This document shows positions 33,645 to 44,155 of a stretch of DNA of 64,000 nt, in pieces (positions within the stretch are counted from its first letter, which is position 1; each line of letters starts with the position of its first letter). Below the pieces are notes generated by a model, which worked only from the letters and a program-made list of their open reading frames with translations, searched no databases and had not been told where the DNA came from. The position numbers and the translations under genes are program-made. The stretch lies in NCBI RefSeq assembly GCF_019823105.1, contig NZ_CP081958.1, forward strand, positions 2,901,231 through 2,965,230, read 5' to 3'. This DNA is from Halobaculum magnesiiphilum. GTDB lineage: Archaea > Halobacteriota > Halobacteria > Halobacteriales > Haloferacaceae.

Positions 33645-35174
33645 CTACCGGTCGTCGTCCGAGCCGACGGCGTCGTCGATGTCGTCGATGTCGTCCGGGT
33701 CGAGTTCGGCGTCGTCGGGAACCGCCGACGGCTCCGGCGGCGCCATTCCGCCCATCGCGGTCCCGACCTCGTCGGGGTCGAGGTCGCGGTCGTACTCCTC
33801 GTCGGCGAAGAGGTGGCAGGCCGCGGCGTGCTCGCCGCCGATCAGGGCCGGGTCCTCCTCCTCACACGGCGATGCGAACGACGAGCGCAGGCGGTCGGCG
33901 GCCTCTTCCTCGCGGCCGTTCGCGAGGATTTCGAGGGCGTCCTCGACGGTGTCCATCGTCGCGCCCGAGAGGCCCGCGAGGTCGAACTCCTCGCGCATCG
34001 CCTCCTTGAACGCGACGGTGTCGCGCTCGAAGTCGTCGCCGTCGTGCTCGCTTTCCAGGGTGTCCCAGACGGAGTCGGCGGTGAACCCCTGGCGTTCGAG
34101 CCGGTCGCGGAGGTTCATCACCCCGCGGTACTGCTCCTGCGGGATGTCGACGGTCGCCGGCTGGATGACCTTCGGACAGCGCGTCCGGAAGTGACACCCC
34201 GACGGCGGGTCCCGCGGCGAGGGCACGTCGCCCGAGAGCGCGTCGACGCGCCGCCCCTGCTCCTCGACGGACGCGCGGGGAACCGACTCCAACAGCGCCT
34301 CCGTGTAGGGGTGTTTCGGCGACTCGAAGATGGCATCGGTCGGGCCCGTCTCGACCACCTCGCCGAGGTACATCACGGCGACGCGGTCGCAGATGTGCCG
34401 GACGACCGAGAGGTCGTGCGCGATGAACAGGTACGTGAGCCCGAAGTCCTCCTGGAGGTCCTCCAGGAGGTTCAGGATCTGCGCCTGGACGGACACGTCC
34501 AGCGCCGAGACCGGCTCGTCGAGGACGATGAACTCCGGATCGAGCGCGAGCGCGCGGGCGATGCCGACGCGCTGTCGCTGCCCGCCGGAGAACTCGTGCG
34601 GGTAGCGGTCGATCTGGTCGGCCGAGAGGCCGACGCGCTCGAGCAGTTCCTTCGCGCGGTCGCGGCGCCACTCCCGCTTCGAGCGCCCGTCCTCGGGCGA
34701 CTCCTCGGGCAGGTTGTGGATCTTCAGCCCCTCGCTCACGATGTCGCCGACGGTCATGCGCGGGTCGAGGCTGGAGAACGGGTCCTGGAAGACGATGCCC
34801 GCGCGCTTGCGGAAGCGCGTCAACTCGTCGTCGGCCATCTCCATGACGTTCTCGCCGTCGAAGCGCACGGTGCCGTCGGTGGCCTCGCGCAGGCGGAGGA
34901 GCGTCTCGCCGGTCGTGGACTTCCCGCAGCCGGACTCGCCGACGACGCCGAGCGTCTCCCCTTGGTACACCTCGAGGTCGACGCCGTCGACGGCCTTCAC
35001 GCTGGTCGGCTCCCGGCCGAGCAGGCGGTCGAACAGCGAGTCGTTCTCGTAGTAGTACTTCCGGAGGCCGCGAACCTCCAGCAGCGGTTCTTCCCCGTCG
35101 CGTCCGGCGGAGACGGCGTCGGCGGAGTCGTCGCCGTCGCGGGCGTCGGTCCCGGCTGGCGTCGACTCACTCAT
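33645..35174 (-). CDS. Peptide ABC transporter ATP-binding protein (DppF/OppF type)
   Basis: A protein of 509 residues, longer than the usual 320-350. The nucleotide-binding domain is complete: Walker A GESGCGKST, signature SGGQRQRVGIARAL, Walker B FIVLDEPVSALD and the switch His in IAHDLSVVRHI. The C-terminal oligopeptide-transporter domain begins GCHFRTRCP but is split by an insertion of about 95 mostly acidic residues before the closing cysteine motif CHLFADEEYD, and ends in an Asp-rich tail. It overlaps the DppD-like gene by 8 nt. It powers import together with the other four genes. Confidence 0.93.
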   Translation of the reverse strand: MSESTPAGTDARDGDDSADAVSAGRDGEEPLLEVRGLRKYYYENDSLFDRLLGREPTSVKAVDGVDLEVYQGETLGVVGESGCGKSTTGETLLRLREATDGTVRFDGENVMEMADDELTRFRKRAGIVFQDPFSSLDPRMTVGDIVSEGLKIHNLPEESPEDGRSKREWRRDRAKELLERVGLSADQIDRYPHEFSGGQRQRVGIARALALDPEFIVLDEPVSALDVSVQAQILNLLEDLQEDFGLTYLFIAHDLSVVRHICDRVAVMYLGEVVETGPTDAIFESPKHPYTEALLESVPRASVEEQGRRVDALSGDVPSPRDPPSGCHFRTRCPKVIQPATVDIPQEQYRGVMNLRDRLERQGFTADSVWDTLESEHDGDDFERDTVAFKEAMREEFDLAGLSGATMDTVEDALEILANGREEEAADRLRSSFASPCEEEDPALIGGEHAAACHLFADEEYDRDLDPDEVGTAMGGMAPPEPSAVPDDAELDPDDIDDIDDAVGSDDDR

Positions 35175-36447
35175 CGCCGCGCACCTCCTCGTTGCGGTCG
35201 AAGTGGTCCGGCGGGAGCGCGTCCGCCTCGCTGTACTCCCGCTCGGCGAGCACGCAGCGGACGGCGTGCTCGTCGGTGCCGGGCTCGGCGTCGTACTCCG
35301 GGATCTCCTGCAGGCAGTCGGTCATCGCCTTCGGGCAGCGGTCGGCGAAGAAACACCGGCCGCCCATCTCCTCGTCGACCAGCGAGGGGACGTTCCCCTC
35401 GATCGGCTGGAGACGCGGGGCGGGGTCGTCGAGGTCCGGGATCGAGCCGATGAGTCCCTCCGTGTACGGGTGGACGGGCGACTCGAATACGTCCGCGAGC
35501 GTCCCCCGCTCGACGATCTGGCCCGCGTACATCACGCCCACGCGGTTGCACATCCGGGCGATGACGCCCAGATCGTGGGTGATCATCACGACGGAGGTGT
35601 CCTGCTCCTCCTGCAGGTCGCGCAGGAGGTTGAGGATCTGCGCCTGGATCGTCACGTCGAGGGCGGTCGTCGGCTCGTCGGCGATCAGCACGTCCGGCTC
35701 CCCGGCCAGCGCCTGCGCGATCATCGCGCGCTGGAGCATCCCGCCGGAGAACTGGTGGGGATACTCGTGGGCGCGCTGGGCGGGATCGGGGATGCCGACC
35801 TGTTCGAGCAGCTCGATCGCGCGGTTCATGCTCGACTCGGAGGTGTACCCCTTGTTCGGCAGCAACGCGTCGGTGATGAGCTTCCCCATCCCGTAGCCCT
35901 GGGTCCGCGAGCGGGTGCTGCGCGGGTTCGAGCGGGCGCGGCGCTGCACCTCGACGGCCTCGGCGATCTGCTCGCCGACGGTGATCGACGGGTTCAGCGA
36001 GGACATCGGGTCCTGGAACACCGTCGAGAACGCCGGCCCGCGCAGTGCGCGCCGGACGTCCTCGGGGAGTCGTCGGGTGTCGACGAAGTCGCCGTCGACG
36101 GCCTCGGGGAGGTCGTCGCGGAACTCCTCGGCGAGGTCGGCGTCGCGGTACCACACCTCGCCGCTCGTGATCCGGCCGGGCGAGTCGACGAGGTCGATGA
36201 GCGACAGCGCCGTCACCGACTTCCCGGAGCCGGACTCGCCGACGATGCCGAACACCTCGCCGTCGCGGACGGCGAAGTCGACCGACTCGACGGCGTTGAT
36301 CTGCCCCTCCTCGGTGAAGAAGCGAGTCGAGAGGTTCCGGACACGGAGCACGTCGTCCGAGTGCCCTTCAGGGGCACCGTGGCCCTCGGGGGCACCGTGG
36401 CCCTCGGAGGCGCCGGCGTGTTCGGCGGCGGGGGCGGGTTCGCTCAT
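35167..36447 (-). CDS. Peptide ABC transporter ATP-binding protein (DppD/OppD type)
   Basis: A protein of 426 residues. Walker A is GESGSGKSV, signature SGGMLQRAMIAQAL, Walker B VLIADEPTTALD, and the switch region ITHDLGVIARM. The C-terminal domain contains CFFADRCPKAM and closes with AVRCVLAERE, typical of peptide importers. An N-terminal leader carries three copies of a short EGHGAPEG-type repeat encoded by an 18-nt tandem repeat (36366-36413). It begins immediately after the permease stop, so translation is tightly coupled. Confidence 0.93.
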   Translation of the reverse strand: MSEPAPAAEHAGASEGHGAPEGHGAPEGHSDDVLRVRNLSTRFFTEEGQINAVESVDFAVRDGEVFGIVGESGSGKSVTALSLIDLVDSPGRITSGEVWYRDADLAEEFRDDLPEAVDGDFVDTRRLPEDVRRALRGPAFSTVFQDPMSSLNPSITVGEQIAEAVEVQRRARSNPRSTRSRTQGYGMGKLITDALLPNKGYTSESSMNRAIELLEQVGIPDPAQRAHEYPHQFSGGMLQRAMIAQALAGEPDVLIADEPTTALDVTIQAQILNLLRDLQEEQDTSVVMITHDLGVIARMCNRVGVMYAGQIVERGTLADVFESPVHPYTEGLIGSIPDLDDPAPRLQPIEGNVPSLVDEEMGGRCFFADRCPKAMTDCLQEIPEYDAEPGTDEHAVRCVLAEREYSEADALPPDHFDRNEEVRGDE

Positions 36448-37521
36448 CTACATCCCCCCCTCGCCCTCGATACCAGGATCGAGCGCGTCGCGGAGCCAGT
36501 CGCCCACGAGATTGATGCCGATGACCGCGAGCACGATAGCGAGCCCGGGCACGGTTGCGATCCACCACGACGACGAGAGGTAGCCACGTCCTTGCGCAAT
36601 GTCGAAGCCCCACGAGAGCGTCGTTCCGGAGAACCCGAGGAACGACAGCGACGATTCCAACAGGATGATCGCGGCGACCTGGATGGTCGCCAACACGAGG
36701 ATCGGCGTGATCGCGTTCGGCAGGACGTGCCGGAAGATGATCCGGGCGTCGCTGCCCCCCAGCGCGCGGGCCGCCTTCACGTACTCCTCCTCGCGGATCG
36801 AGAGCGCCTCGCCGCGCGCGATGCGGGCGAACCACACCCAGTTCACGAAGCCCACGACCAGGATGACGACCGTCGGCAACACGAACACCTCGGGCATCGG
36901 CGTCGGCAGTCCGACGGCCTCGCGGAACGAGCCGGCGATACCGGTGGTCACCAACGGATCTGTGACCGCGTAGGCGACGTCCGCCTGGAAGCGGCTGAAC
37001 AGCCCGATCAACGCGATCGCGAGCACGAGCGACGGGAACGCCAGCGACACGTCGGCGGTGCGCATCAGCAGGTCGTCGATCCGCCCGCGGTAGTACCCCG
37101 CGGTCAGCCCGACGGTGACGCCCAACACCGCCGCGAGCACCGTGCCGAAGAACCCGACGAGCAGCGACGTTCGGGCCCCGTAGATAGCTCGCGAGAGGAT
37201 GTCCTGTCCGAGGGAGTTCGTCCCGAGCGGATGCTGGGCGGTCGCGTTCACCGTGACGTTCTCGGTCACGGTCTGGATGCTGCCGTTAACCATCTCGGTG
37301 GTGGTCTGCTCCTCGGTGTCGGTGAACCCGAGCGGGGGCAACTGCGCCCGATCGAGGTCCTGCGTGCGGGGATTGTGCGGGGCGATCATCGGGGCGAGCG
37401 CCGCCGCGAGGATGATCACCACGACGAGCACCACGCCGATGCGCGCGAGTCCCGACGACCGGAACTCCTTGCGCAGGTTGCGAATTGTCCGCGGCGAGAT
37501 CGAGAGCGGTCCGATCTTCAT
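36448..37521 (-). CDS. Peptide ABC transporter permease (DppC/OppC type)
   Basis: A protein of 357 residues starting MKIGPLSISPRTIRNLRKEF. It has an N-terminal helix, an extracytoplasmic loop of about 70 residues, and a five-helix BPD permease domain with the EAA-like loop ARALGGSDARIIFRHVLPNA. The ATG at 37521 overlaps the stop of the upstream permease as ATGA. It forms the membrane channel with the second permease. Confidence 0.93.
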   Translation of the reverse strand: MKIGPLSISPRTIRNLRKEFRSSGLARIGVVLVVVIILAAALAPMIAPHNPRTQDLDRAQLPPLGFTDTEEQTTTEMVNGSIQTVTENVTVNATAQHPLGTNSLGQDILSRAIYGARTSLLVGFFGTVLAAVLGVTVGLTAGYYRGRIDDLLMRTADVSLAFPSLVLAIALIGLFSRFQADVAYAVTDPLVTTGIAGSFREAVGLPTPMPEVFVLPTVVILVVGFVNWVWFARIARGEALSIREEEYVKAARALGGSDARIIFRHVLPNAITPILVLATIQVAAIILLESSLSFLGFSGTTLSWGFDIAQGRGYLSSSWWIATVPGLAIVLAVIGINLVGDWLRDALDPGIEGEGGM

Positions 37522-38510
37522 TCTGCCATCACCCGCGGGTCGAGATACGCGTACAGCGCGTCGACGGCGATGTTCAACAGGACGAAGCCGGTCCCGATGA
37601 CGATGAGGCTCCCCTGGAGGATCGGCCAGTCGCGCGCGTTGATCGCGCGGATGATCTCCGAGCCCAGGCCCGGCCACGCGAAGACGGCCTCCGTGATCAC
37701 CGCGCCGCCGATGAGCGTCCCCAGTTGCAGACCGAGGACGGTGACCACCGGCACGAGCGTGTTACGGAGTACGTGCTTGTAGCGGACCAGCGTCTCGGGC
37801 AACCCCTTCGCGCGGGTCGCGCGGACGTACCCCTCCGACAGCTCGTCGAGCATCCCCGAGCGGACCAGTCGGGTGATGAGAGCCGTGAAGTACGTCCCCA
37901 GCGTGATCGCCGGCAGGAACAGCGAGGCGAGCCACTCCCTCGCCACCTCGAAGAACGGCGCCGGTCCCGTGATCGCCGCGAGCGCCTGCATGAACCCGTG
38001 GGCCCGCCCGCTGGTGGGGAAGACGTCGAACTGGACGGCGAACACGAGCACGAGCATGATGCCGAGCCAGAAGTTCGGCGTCGAGATGCCCAACAGCGAG
38101 AACGTCGTGGCGGCGTAGTCGGCCGGCTCGTGACGCCGCGTTGCGGAGATGACCCCCAGCGGGATCGACAGGACGATCGCGACGACGCTCGCGGCGATCG
38201 CGAGCTCCAGCGTCGCCGGCAGCTTCTGGAACACCTGCACCGAGGCGGGGATACTCGAGATGTACGAGTACCCCATGTTGCCGTGGAGCAGCTCCCAGAG
38301 GTAATCGAGGTACTGGATGTACAGCGGCTCGTTCAAGCCGAGCTCCTCGGCGATCCGTCGGCGCGTCTCCTGGCTGGCGTCCAGCGGCGCGACCGTGTCG
38401 ATCGGCGACCCCGGCGTGATGAATCGCAGGACGAACACGACGGTCACGACTCCCCAGACGACTCCCACCCCCTGCACGCCGCGTTTCAGAAGAAATCGAC
38501 CGTAGCCCAT
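37518..38510 (-). CDS. Peptide ABC transporter permease (DppB/OppB type)
   Basis: A protein of 330 residues with an N-terminal helix, the loop GSPIDTVAPLDASQETRRRI, the DppB-typical GLNEPLYIQYLDYL segment and the EAA loop VRATRAKGLPETLVRYKHVL. Six membrane helices are expected. It overlaps the next permease gene by four bases and begins six nucleotides after the substrate-binding protein stop. Confidence 0.94.
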   Translation of the reverse strand: MGYGRFLLKRGVQGVGVVWGVVTVVFVLRFITPGSPIDTVAPLDASQETRRRIAEELGLNEPLYIQYLDYLWELLHGNMGYSYISSIPASVQVFQKLPATLELAIAASVVAIVLSIPLGVISATRRHEPADYAATTFSLLGISTPNFWLGIMLVLVFAVQFDVFPTSGRAHGFMQALAAITGPAPFFEVAREWLASLFLPAITLGTYFTALITRLVRSGMLDELSEGYVRATRAKGLPETLVRYKHVLRNTLVPVVTVLGLQLGTLIGGAVITEAVFAWPGLGSEIIRAINARDWPILQGSLIVIGTGFVLLNIAVDALYAYLDPRVMAE

Positions 38511-38516
38511 GACGGC

Positions 38517-40166
38517 CTAGTTGCTCTCGCTTGGGAGGCTCTGCGCCTCGTCGAGCAGGCTGTCCAGTTCGTCGTTCTTGTACGAGGTCAGCGCCCCGTC
38601 GCTCGCGAGGAGCGGCTGGATCGTCTGGATCGCGTCGAACGTCGCGTTCCCCCACCCGAGCAGGTACCACGGGGGCTTGTCCTCGATGTTGCCCGTGGTG
38701 ACCTGGCTGACGAGCGTCGAGAACTCCACCTGCCGGGCGCTCGCGGAGACGTTGGAGAGCTCGTCGACCTGGGCGGCGACCGCCTGGGCGATCTCCACGT
38801 CACGCAGGTACCGGCCGATCGGCGTCACGAGCTCGATCTCCGCGCCGGCGTAGCCGGACTCCTCGACGAGCTGTTCGGCCCGTTCGAGGTCCTGCGGGTA
38901 CGGGTCGATGTCCCCGTTGTGGCCGAAGAAGCCCTCGAGCGTCGGCTGGCCGGTCGGCGAGCCGAACGTCTGGAGGACGTTCTCGACGATGGAGTCGAGG
39001 TCGATGGCGTAGTTGACCGCCTGACGGAACTCAGGCGAGTCGAACGGCTCGACGTCGTACCGCATCGCGTTGAAGAGGATCCGCGTCGACGGAACCGCCG
39101 AGATGCTGGTGCCGTCGTTCTCCTCGACCCGGGAGACCTCCTGGGGCGGGACGTTGACCGCGATGTCCGTCTCGCCGCTGAGGAGTCGATTCACGCGGGT
39201 CGACGATTCGGAGGCGGAGTTGATCGTGAACGTCGAGATGGCCGCCGGCTCGTCCCAGTAGTCCTCGAATCGATCGAACGCGACCTCGACCCCCTGCTCG
39301 TAGTTCGAGAGCTCGAAGGGGCCGGTCCCGTCCATGTTCTGGTTGATGTAGGCGTCGTCGTTCTCCTCGACCCACGAGCGGTTCATCACGTCGCAGTAGG
39401 TCGCGAACGACGCGAACACGATCGGGTTGAGGCCCGCGAGGTTCACGTTCACCGTTCGGTCCTCCTCGGATTCGACCTCGGCGCCCTCGACGCCGATGAG
39501 CTGGTCGACCTGCGGGGATTCGATGCCCACGTCGGGGTCGACGATCCGGTTGATCGAGTAGGCCACGTCCTCCGGCGTCAGCGAGTCGCCCGAGTGGAAC
39601 GGGACGTTGTCGCGGACGGTGAACTGCACCGTCGTCTCGTCGAGGCGCTGGTAGTCGGTGGCGAGCGTCTCGACGATGGTGCCCTCGCGGTCGCGTTCGA
39701 GCAGCCCTTCGTACGCCTGCAGGACGATGTTGTCCGTCGGCGTCTCGCGGTGGTCCTGCGGGTCGAGCCCGGAGTCCATCTGCGATTGGGTCATCACCAC
39801 GTCGTCGCCGTCGTCGTTCGCCGGCTCGATGGCGTACGCGCTCACGCGCTCGTCGGTGCGGGGCTGCCACTCGATGTCCGAGGACTGCCCGTACACGGAG
39901 TACTGCCTGTTGAGGAACACCCACGGCGCCTGCTCGTGGCAGTGGAGGTTGGCGCGCTGGAGGTAGCCGTCGCGCGTCTCCGGCTCCGGCCGCTCGGTCG
40001 TCTCCTGCGGTTCGGTCGTGGCCGTCTCGCCACCGTCGGAGTCCGTCGGTTCGTCGGTCGGGGTCGCCTCGCCGCCGTTGCCGGAACAGCCGGCGAGCGC
40101 GACCGCCGCGGTCGCGGAACCCGCCGCCTGGAGGAACCGCCGTCTGCTCGTGTCTTTCTCAGACAT
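38517..40166 (-). CDS. Peptide/nickel-type ABC transporter substrate-binding lipoprotein
   Basis: A protein of 549 residues. The Tat-type signal SRRRFLQAAGS and lipobox LAGCSGN place the mature protein on the outer membrane face anchored by lipid. The SBP_bac_5 family signature is visible: TVQFTVRDNVPFHSGDSLTPEDVAYSI, then FRQAVNYAIDLDSIV and the C-terminal NDELDSLLDEAQSL. The start at 40166 follows a TATA-like element 25-34 nt upstream, consistent with a leaderless first gene of the operon. The substrate, whether peptides or other solutes, cannot be deduced. Confidence 0.94.
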   Translation of the reverse strand: MSEKDTSRRRFLQAAGSATAAVALAGCSGNGGEATPTDEPTDSDGGETATTEPQETTERPEPETRDGYLQRANLHCHEQAPWVFLNRQYSVYGQSSDIEWQPRTDERVSAYAIEPANDDGDDVVMTQSQMDSGLDPQDHRETPTDNIVLQAYEGLLERDREGTIVETLATDYQRLDETTVQFTVRDNVPFHSGDSLTPEDVAYSINRIVDPDVGIESPQVDQLIGVEGAEVESEEDRTVNVNLAGLNPIVFASFATYCDVMNRSWVEENDDAYINQNMDGTGPFELSNYEQGVEVAFDRFEDYWDEPAAISTFTINSASESSTRVNRLLSGETDIAVNVPPQEVSRVEENDGTSISAVPSTRILFNAMRYDVEPFDSPEFRQAVNYAIDLDSIVENVLQTFGSPTGQPTLEGFFGHNGDIDPYPQDLERAEQLVEESGYAGAEIELVTPIGRYLRDVEIAQAVAAQVDELSNVSASARQVEFSTLVSQVTTGNIEDKPPWYLLGWGNATFDAIQTIQPLLASDGALTSYKNDELDSLLDEAQSLPSESN

Positions 40167-40189
40167 GCCCGGAACGATGTGAGACGACC

Positions 40190-40200
40190 TCTTATATGCT
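40190..40200 (-). promoter_or_regulatory. Promoter of the peptide-transporter operon
   Basis: On the minus strand the sequence reads AGCATATAAGA, ending 24 nt before the ATG at 40166, which matches a haloarchaeal TATA box for a leaderless transcript. Confidence 0.65.
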
Positions 40201-40282
40201 GGGGTACGGTATCGCACACCGTCAGATCCCCGAAACGACGCGGGGGCGACGGCCGTCTCGACGGCTCACCGCCCCGGCCGAC

Positions 40283-42547
40283 TCACTCGTCCTCGTCCTG
40301 CGCGTCGACGACGGCGACGCCGGCGAGGTTGACGATGTCCTTGACCTCGTCGCCGCGCTGCATCACGTGGACGGGCTGGTCCATTCCGACGAGCATCGGC
40401 CCGATCGCCTCGGCGCCGCCGAGGCGCTGGAGCAGCTTGTAGCCGATGTTCCCGGCCTCCAGGTTCGGGAAGACGAGCACGTTCGCGGGGCCGTCCAGCG
40501 TCGAGAAGTCGTAGGTGTCCTCGAGGATGTCCTCGACGACGGCGGTGTCGGCCTGCATCTCCCCGTCGACGGAGAAGTCGACCTCGGGGTCGTCGTGGAG
40601 CAGGTCGACGGCCTCGCGGGGCTTGCGGGTGCCCTCGTTGTCGACGGAGCCGAAGTTGGAGTACGACAGCATCGCCGCGCGGGGCTCGATGTTGAACCGG
40701 CGGGCCAGCTTCGCGGTGTGTTTCGTCACCTCCGCGAGCACCTCGGCGTCGGGCGCCTGGTTCACCGTGGTGTCGGCGCAGAAAACGACGCGGTTCTTGA
40801 ACGTGAGCATGTACACGCCGGCGACGTACTCGGCGTCCTCGGCGGTGCCGATGACCTGCAGCGGCGGCCGGAGCGCGCTCGGGTAGTGGTGGGTCAGCCC
40901 AGTGAGCAGCGCGTCGGCGTCGCCGCGCTCGACCATCACGCTGCCGAAGTAGTTCGTGTCGCGACGGACCAGTTCGCCCGCCTCCGACCGGGTCACGCCC
41001 TTGCGCTTGCGGAGCTCGTGCAGTCGGTCGGCGTACACGTCGGCCTTGCCGTCGGCGTCGGGGTCGACGACCTCGGGGTCGAACTCCAGCCCGAGGTGGG
41101 CGGTGGTCGACTCGATCGTCTCGCGGTCGCCCAACAGGACGGGGTCGGCGATGCCCTGCTCGGCCATCTGGTAGGCCGCGCGGATCATCTTCTCGTCGGT
41201 CCCCTCCGCGAGCGCGACGCGCTTGGGCCGGGAGCGCGCCTTGTTGAGGACGACGCGCATCATCTCGCGGCTCTTGCCCAGCCGGGCCTCCAGCCGTTCG
41301 GCGTACTCGTCGGTGTCGACCTCGGTGCGGGCGACGCCCGACTCCATGGCCGCCTCCGCGACCGCGGGGGCGACCTCGAACAGGACCCGGGGGTCCAGCG
41401 GCTTCGGGATGACGTACTCGGGACCGAACTTCAGCGGCTGGTCGCCGTACGCCTTCACGACCGCGTCGGGCACGTCCTGGCGGGCCAACTCCGCGAGCGC
41501 CTCGGCGGCCGCGCGCTTCATGTCCTCGTTGATGTCGGTCGCGCGCACGTCGAGGGCGCCGCGGAACAGGAACGGGAACCCGAGGACGTTGTTCACCTGG
41601 TTCGGGTAGTCCGAGCGCCCGGTGCCCATGATGACGGTGTCCTCGCGGGCCTCCTTCGCGTCCTCGTAGGTGATCTCGGGGTCGGGGTTCGCCATCGCGA
41701 AGATGACCGGGTTCTCCGCCATCGACCGGACCATCTCCTGGCTGACGATCCCGCCGATCGAGAGGCCGACGAACACGTCGGCACCCTCCATCGCGTCCGC
41801 GAGGTCGCCGCCCTCGACCTCGCTGGCGAACTGCGCCTTGTAGTCGTTCACGTCGCCGGCGGCGGCGCGTTCCTCGGTGATGATCCCCGAGGAGTCACAC
41901 ATCGTGATGTTGCTCGCGTCGGCGCCCAGCGAGACGTAGAACTTCGCGGTCGCGATCGCGGAGGCGCCGGCCCCGGAGAAGACGATGTCGAGGTCGGCGA
42001 GGTCCTTGTCGACGATGTCGGCGGCGTTGAGCAGCCCGGCCCCGGAGATGATCGCCGTCCCGTGCTGGTCGTCGTGGAACACGGGGATGTCCATCTCCTC
42101 GCGGAGACGCTCCTCGATCTCGAAGCACTCGGGCGCCTTGATGTCCTCGAGGTTGATCCCGCCGAAGGTCGGCTCCATGGCCGCGACCGAGCGGACGATC
42201 TCGTCGGGGTCGTCCTCGTCGATCTCGATGTCGAACACGTCGATGTCGGCGAAGCGCTTGAACAGGACGCCCTTCCCCTCCATCACGGGCTTGGATGCCT
42301 GCGCGCCGATGTCGCCGAGGCCGAGCACGGCCGAGCCGTTCGAGACGACGCCCACCATGTTCCCCTTCGCGGTGTACTCGAAGGCGCGGTCGGGGTCCTC
42401 GTCGATGTCGAGACACGGCGCGGCCACGCCCGGCGAGTACGCCAGCGAGAGGTCGCGCTGCGTGTTCGTCGGTTTCGTCGTCGATATCTCGATCTTCCCG
42501 GGCGGTTCCGATCGGTGGTACTCCCGTGCGTCGTCGTCAAGTCCCAT
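40283..42547 (-). CDS. maeB: NADP-dependent malic enzyme with phosphotransacetylase-like C-terminus
   Basis: A protein of 754 residues. Residues 1-420 are malic enzyme: [14 protein letters not shown], the catalytic region [19 protein letters not shown] and NAD(P)-binding [12 protein letters not shown]. The C-terminal part (about 430-750) is a Pta-like domain ([54 protein letters not shown]), which in MaeB proteins is regulatory rather than a full acetyltransferase. It oxidatively decarboxylates malate to pyruvate, providing NADPH. The length is normal for the fusion type. Confidence 0.95.
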   Translation of the reverse strand: MGLDDDAREYHRSEPPGKIEISTTKPTNTQRDLSLAYSPGVAAPCLDIDEDPDRAFEYTAKGNMVGVVSNGSAVLGLGDIGAQASKPVMEGKGVLFKRFADIDVFDIEIDEDDPDEIVRSVAAMEPTFGGINLEDIKAPECFEIEERLREEMDIPVFHDDQHGTAIISGAGLLNAADIVDKDLADLDIVFSGAGASAIATAKFYVSLGADASNITMCDSSGIITEERAAAGDVNDYKAQFASEVEGGDLADAMEGADVFVGLSIGGIVSQEMVRSMAENPVIFAMANPDPEITYEDAKEAREDTVIMGTGRSDYPNQVNNVLGFPFLFRGALDVRATDINEDMKRAAAEALAELARQDVPDAVVKAYGDQPLKFGPEYVIPKPLDPRVLFEVAPAVAEAAMESGVARTEVDTDEYAERLEARLGKSREMMRVVLNKARSRPKRVALAEGTDEKMIRAAYQMAEQGIADPVLLGDRETIESTTAHLGLEFDPEVVDPDADGKADVYADRLHELRKRKGVTRSEAGELVRRDTNYFGSVMVERGDADALLTGLTHHYPSALRPPLQVIGTAEDAEYVAGVYMLTFKNRVVFCADTTVNQAPDAEVLAEVTKHTAKLARRFNIEPRAAMLSYSNFGSVDNEGTRKPREAVDLLHDDPEVDFSVDGEMQADTAVVEDILEDTYDFSTLDGPANVLVFPNLEAGNIGYKLLQRLGGAEAIGPMLVGMDQPVHVMQRGDEVKDIVNLAGVAVVDAQDEDE

Positions 42548-42650
42548 ACCGAGGCGACCACAGGACCGGGGAAAAACCTACCGAGCGACCGCACCGATTA
42601 CCGGTGACGCGAAAGGGGAACTCGACTTCGGAGTAGGATCTGATCCCCGA

Positions 42651-44018
42651 TCAGGATCGTTCGTCGCGGTCCGATCCGTCGTCTTCGAGTGCACCTTCGG
42701 AGTCGTTATCGGCGTCGTCGCCTTCGTCGACGTCGTCCGCCGTCCCGGAGAGGTCCGACGACGCCGGGACGAACTCACCGAACTCCTCGTCGCCGCGGGC
42801 GGACGCCGCTCGAGAGTCGGACTCGGAGTCGATGTCGGCCGCCCCGGCGCCCCCGTCGGGTCCGTCGTCGTCAGCGTCGTCGCCTCGCAGTTCGGCCGCG
42901 ATATCGCCGGTGTCGTCGCCGTCGCCGTCGCGGTAGCGACTCACGAGGTCCAGGTTCTCGCCGAACCGACCGAGCGCGGCGAGCTCGTAGGACCGACGGT
43001 ACGTCGTCGTGAGCACCTGGATCGGGAGCAGGACGGCAACGATGAACACCGGGATCCCGACCACGAGGCCGGCGAGCACGCCGAGCCCGATCCCGAGGTC
43101 GGTCGTCGCGGCGCCGCTGGTGACGGCCCCGACGGCGAAGCCGATCCCGGCGGCCAATGCGCCGACCGCGAGCAGGCCGACGAGCGCCAGCACGAACGAG
43201 ACGATCGAGAGGCCGATCCCGACGAGCACGTGCATCACGATGTAGACGACCGTCTGTCCGACCTGCCCGCGGAGTCGCGGCCACACGCGCCGCCAGCCGT
43301 CGATGACGCCGCCGCCGTCGGCGACCATCGCCGGCACGACGAACTCGACGGTGAAGCGGTCGAGGAACGCGAAGACGAGGAGGTACAGGATCGCCACGAT
43401 CGCGAGGGCGACGAGAACGAGCGGCCGGCCGAACAGCGACTCGACCTGCGTCCCGCTCAACAGGACCGCGGTGATCACGGCAGCCGGGGGGACGATGAAC
43501 GCCGCGAACAGCCCGATCCGGAAGCCGAGCAGCCGGAGCCCGTTCGTCAGGTGGGTGCGGATGTCCCGGAGGATCCGGAGCTCGTCGCGGGCGATGGCGT
43601 CGACGAGAACGAACTCGAAGATCGGCGACAGCAGGATCGCCACCAGCGCGACAATGACGACAGCGACGAGGAGGAGCACCCCGAGCGCGCCGATCGCCCC
43701 GGCCTCCGCTTGCGGGAGGCCGCCGGCCTGGAGGACGGGGCCGCCGAGGGCGAGGGACCCGAGCGAGAGCGTCGGCACCGCGACCAACAGCGCCGCCAGC
43801 GCGCTCGTACCGGCGGAGGGACCGGAGAACCCCCCCGCGCCGGCGAGGCGGGCGCCGATGTTGCCCGCGTTGCTGGCGACCTGTCCGCCGGCGCCGCCGC
43901 CGCCGGTGAAGAGGGTCACGACCACCATTCTGATCCATCGCCCGAGGCTGAAGGGGAAGAGGAACTCGCGGGTCACGTCGATCGCGTCATCGACCGCGTC
44001 GACGCCGTACCAACTCAT
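42651..44018 (-). CDS. Multi-pass membrane protein, DUF7544-like
   Basis: A protein of 455 residues with about eight hydrophobic segments between residues 20 and 350 and a very acidic Asp/Glu/Ser tail of about 100 residues. Conserved features are the N-terminal [28 protein letters not shown] and a membrane-proximal amphipathic segment [15 protein letters not shown]. It corresponds to a haloarchaeal family of uncharacterised membrane proteins (DUF7544-like). Upstream are three tandem degenerate repeats. Confidence 0.75.
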   Translation of the reverse strand: MSWYGVDAVDDAIDVTREFLFPFSLGRWIRMVVVTLFTGGGGAGGQVASNAGNIGARLAGAGGFSGPSAGTSALAALLVAVPTLSLGSLALGGPVLQAGGLPQAEAGAIGALGVLLLVAVVIVALVAILLSPIFEFVLVDAIARDELRILRDIRTHLTNGLRLLGFRIGLFAAFIVPPAAVITAVLLSGTQVESLFGRPLVLVALAIVAILYLLVFAFLDRFTVEFVVPAMVADGGGVIDGWRRVWPRLRGQVGQTVVYIVMHVLVGIGLSIVSFVLALVGLLAVGALAAGIGFAVGAVTSGAATTDLGIGLGVLAGLVVGIPVFIVAVLLPIQVLTTTYRRSYELAALGRFGENLDLVSRYRDGDGDDTGDIAAELRGDDADDDGPDGGAGAADIDSESDSRAASARGDEEFGEFVPASSDLSGTADDVDEGDDADNDSEGALEDDGSDRDERS

Positions 44019-44046
44019 GGCGGCATCTCATAGCCACACAACATGA

Positions 44047-44112
44047 AGGTTGTTCCTCAGGGACGACCGAGGTTGTTCCTCGGAAGTGACCAGGATATTC
44101 CCCAGGGCGACC
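44047..44112. promoter_or_regulatory. Three tandem degenerate 21-23-bp repeats
   Basis: Units at 44047-44069, 44070-44091 and 44092-44112 begin AGGTTGTTCC or AGGATATTCC and carry CAGGGNCGACC-like ends. They are in the 137-nt gap between the membrane protein gene (start 44018, minus) and the 3' end of the M24-like gene (minus), so they precede the former. A multimeric operator is possible. Confidence 0.55.
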
Positions 44113-44155
44113 CGTAACGCGCCGGCTCGACCGCCGACTCCCCGCCGGCTCGACG

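Noticed and set aside
37485..40442. A 985-codon open frame on the plus strand opposite the permease and substrate-binding protein genes.
   Set aside because: It is antisense to well-supported genes and its translation is compositionally biased with no recognisable motif.
40196..42607. An 803-codon plus-strand frame opposite the malic enzyme gene.
   Set aside because: The minus strand encodes a clear malic enzyme with all motifs; the opposite frame is a GC-bias artefact.
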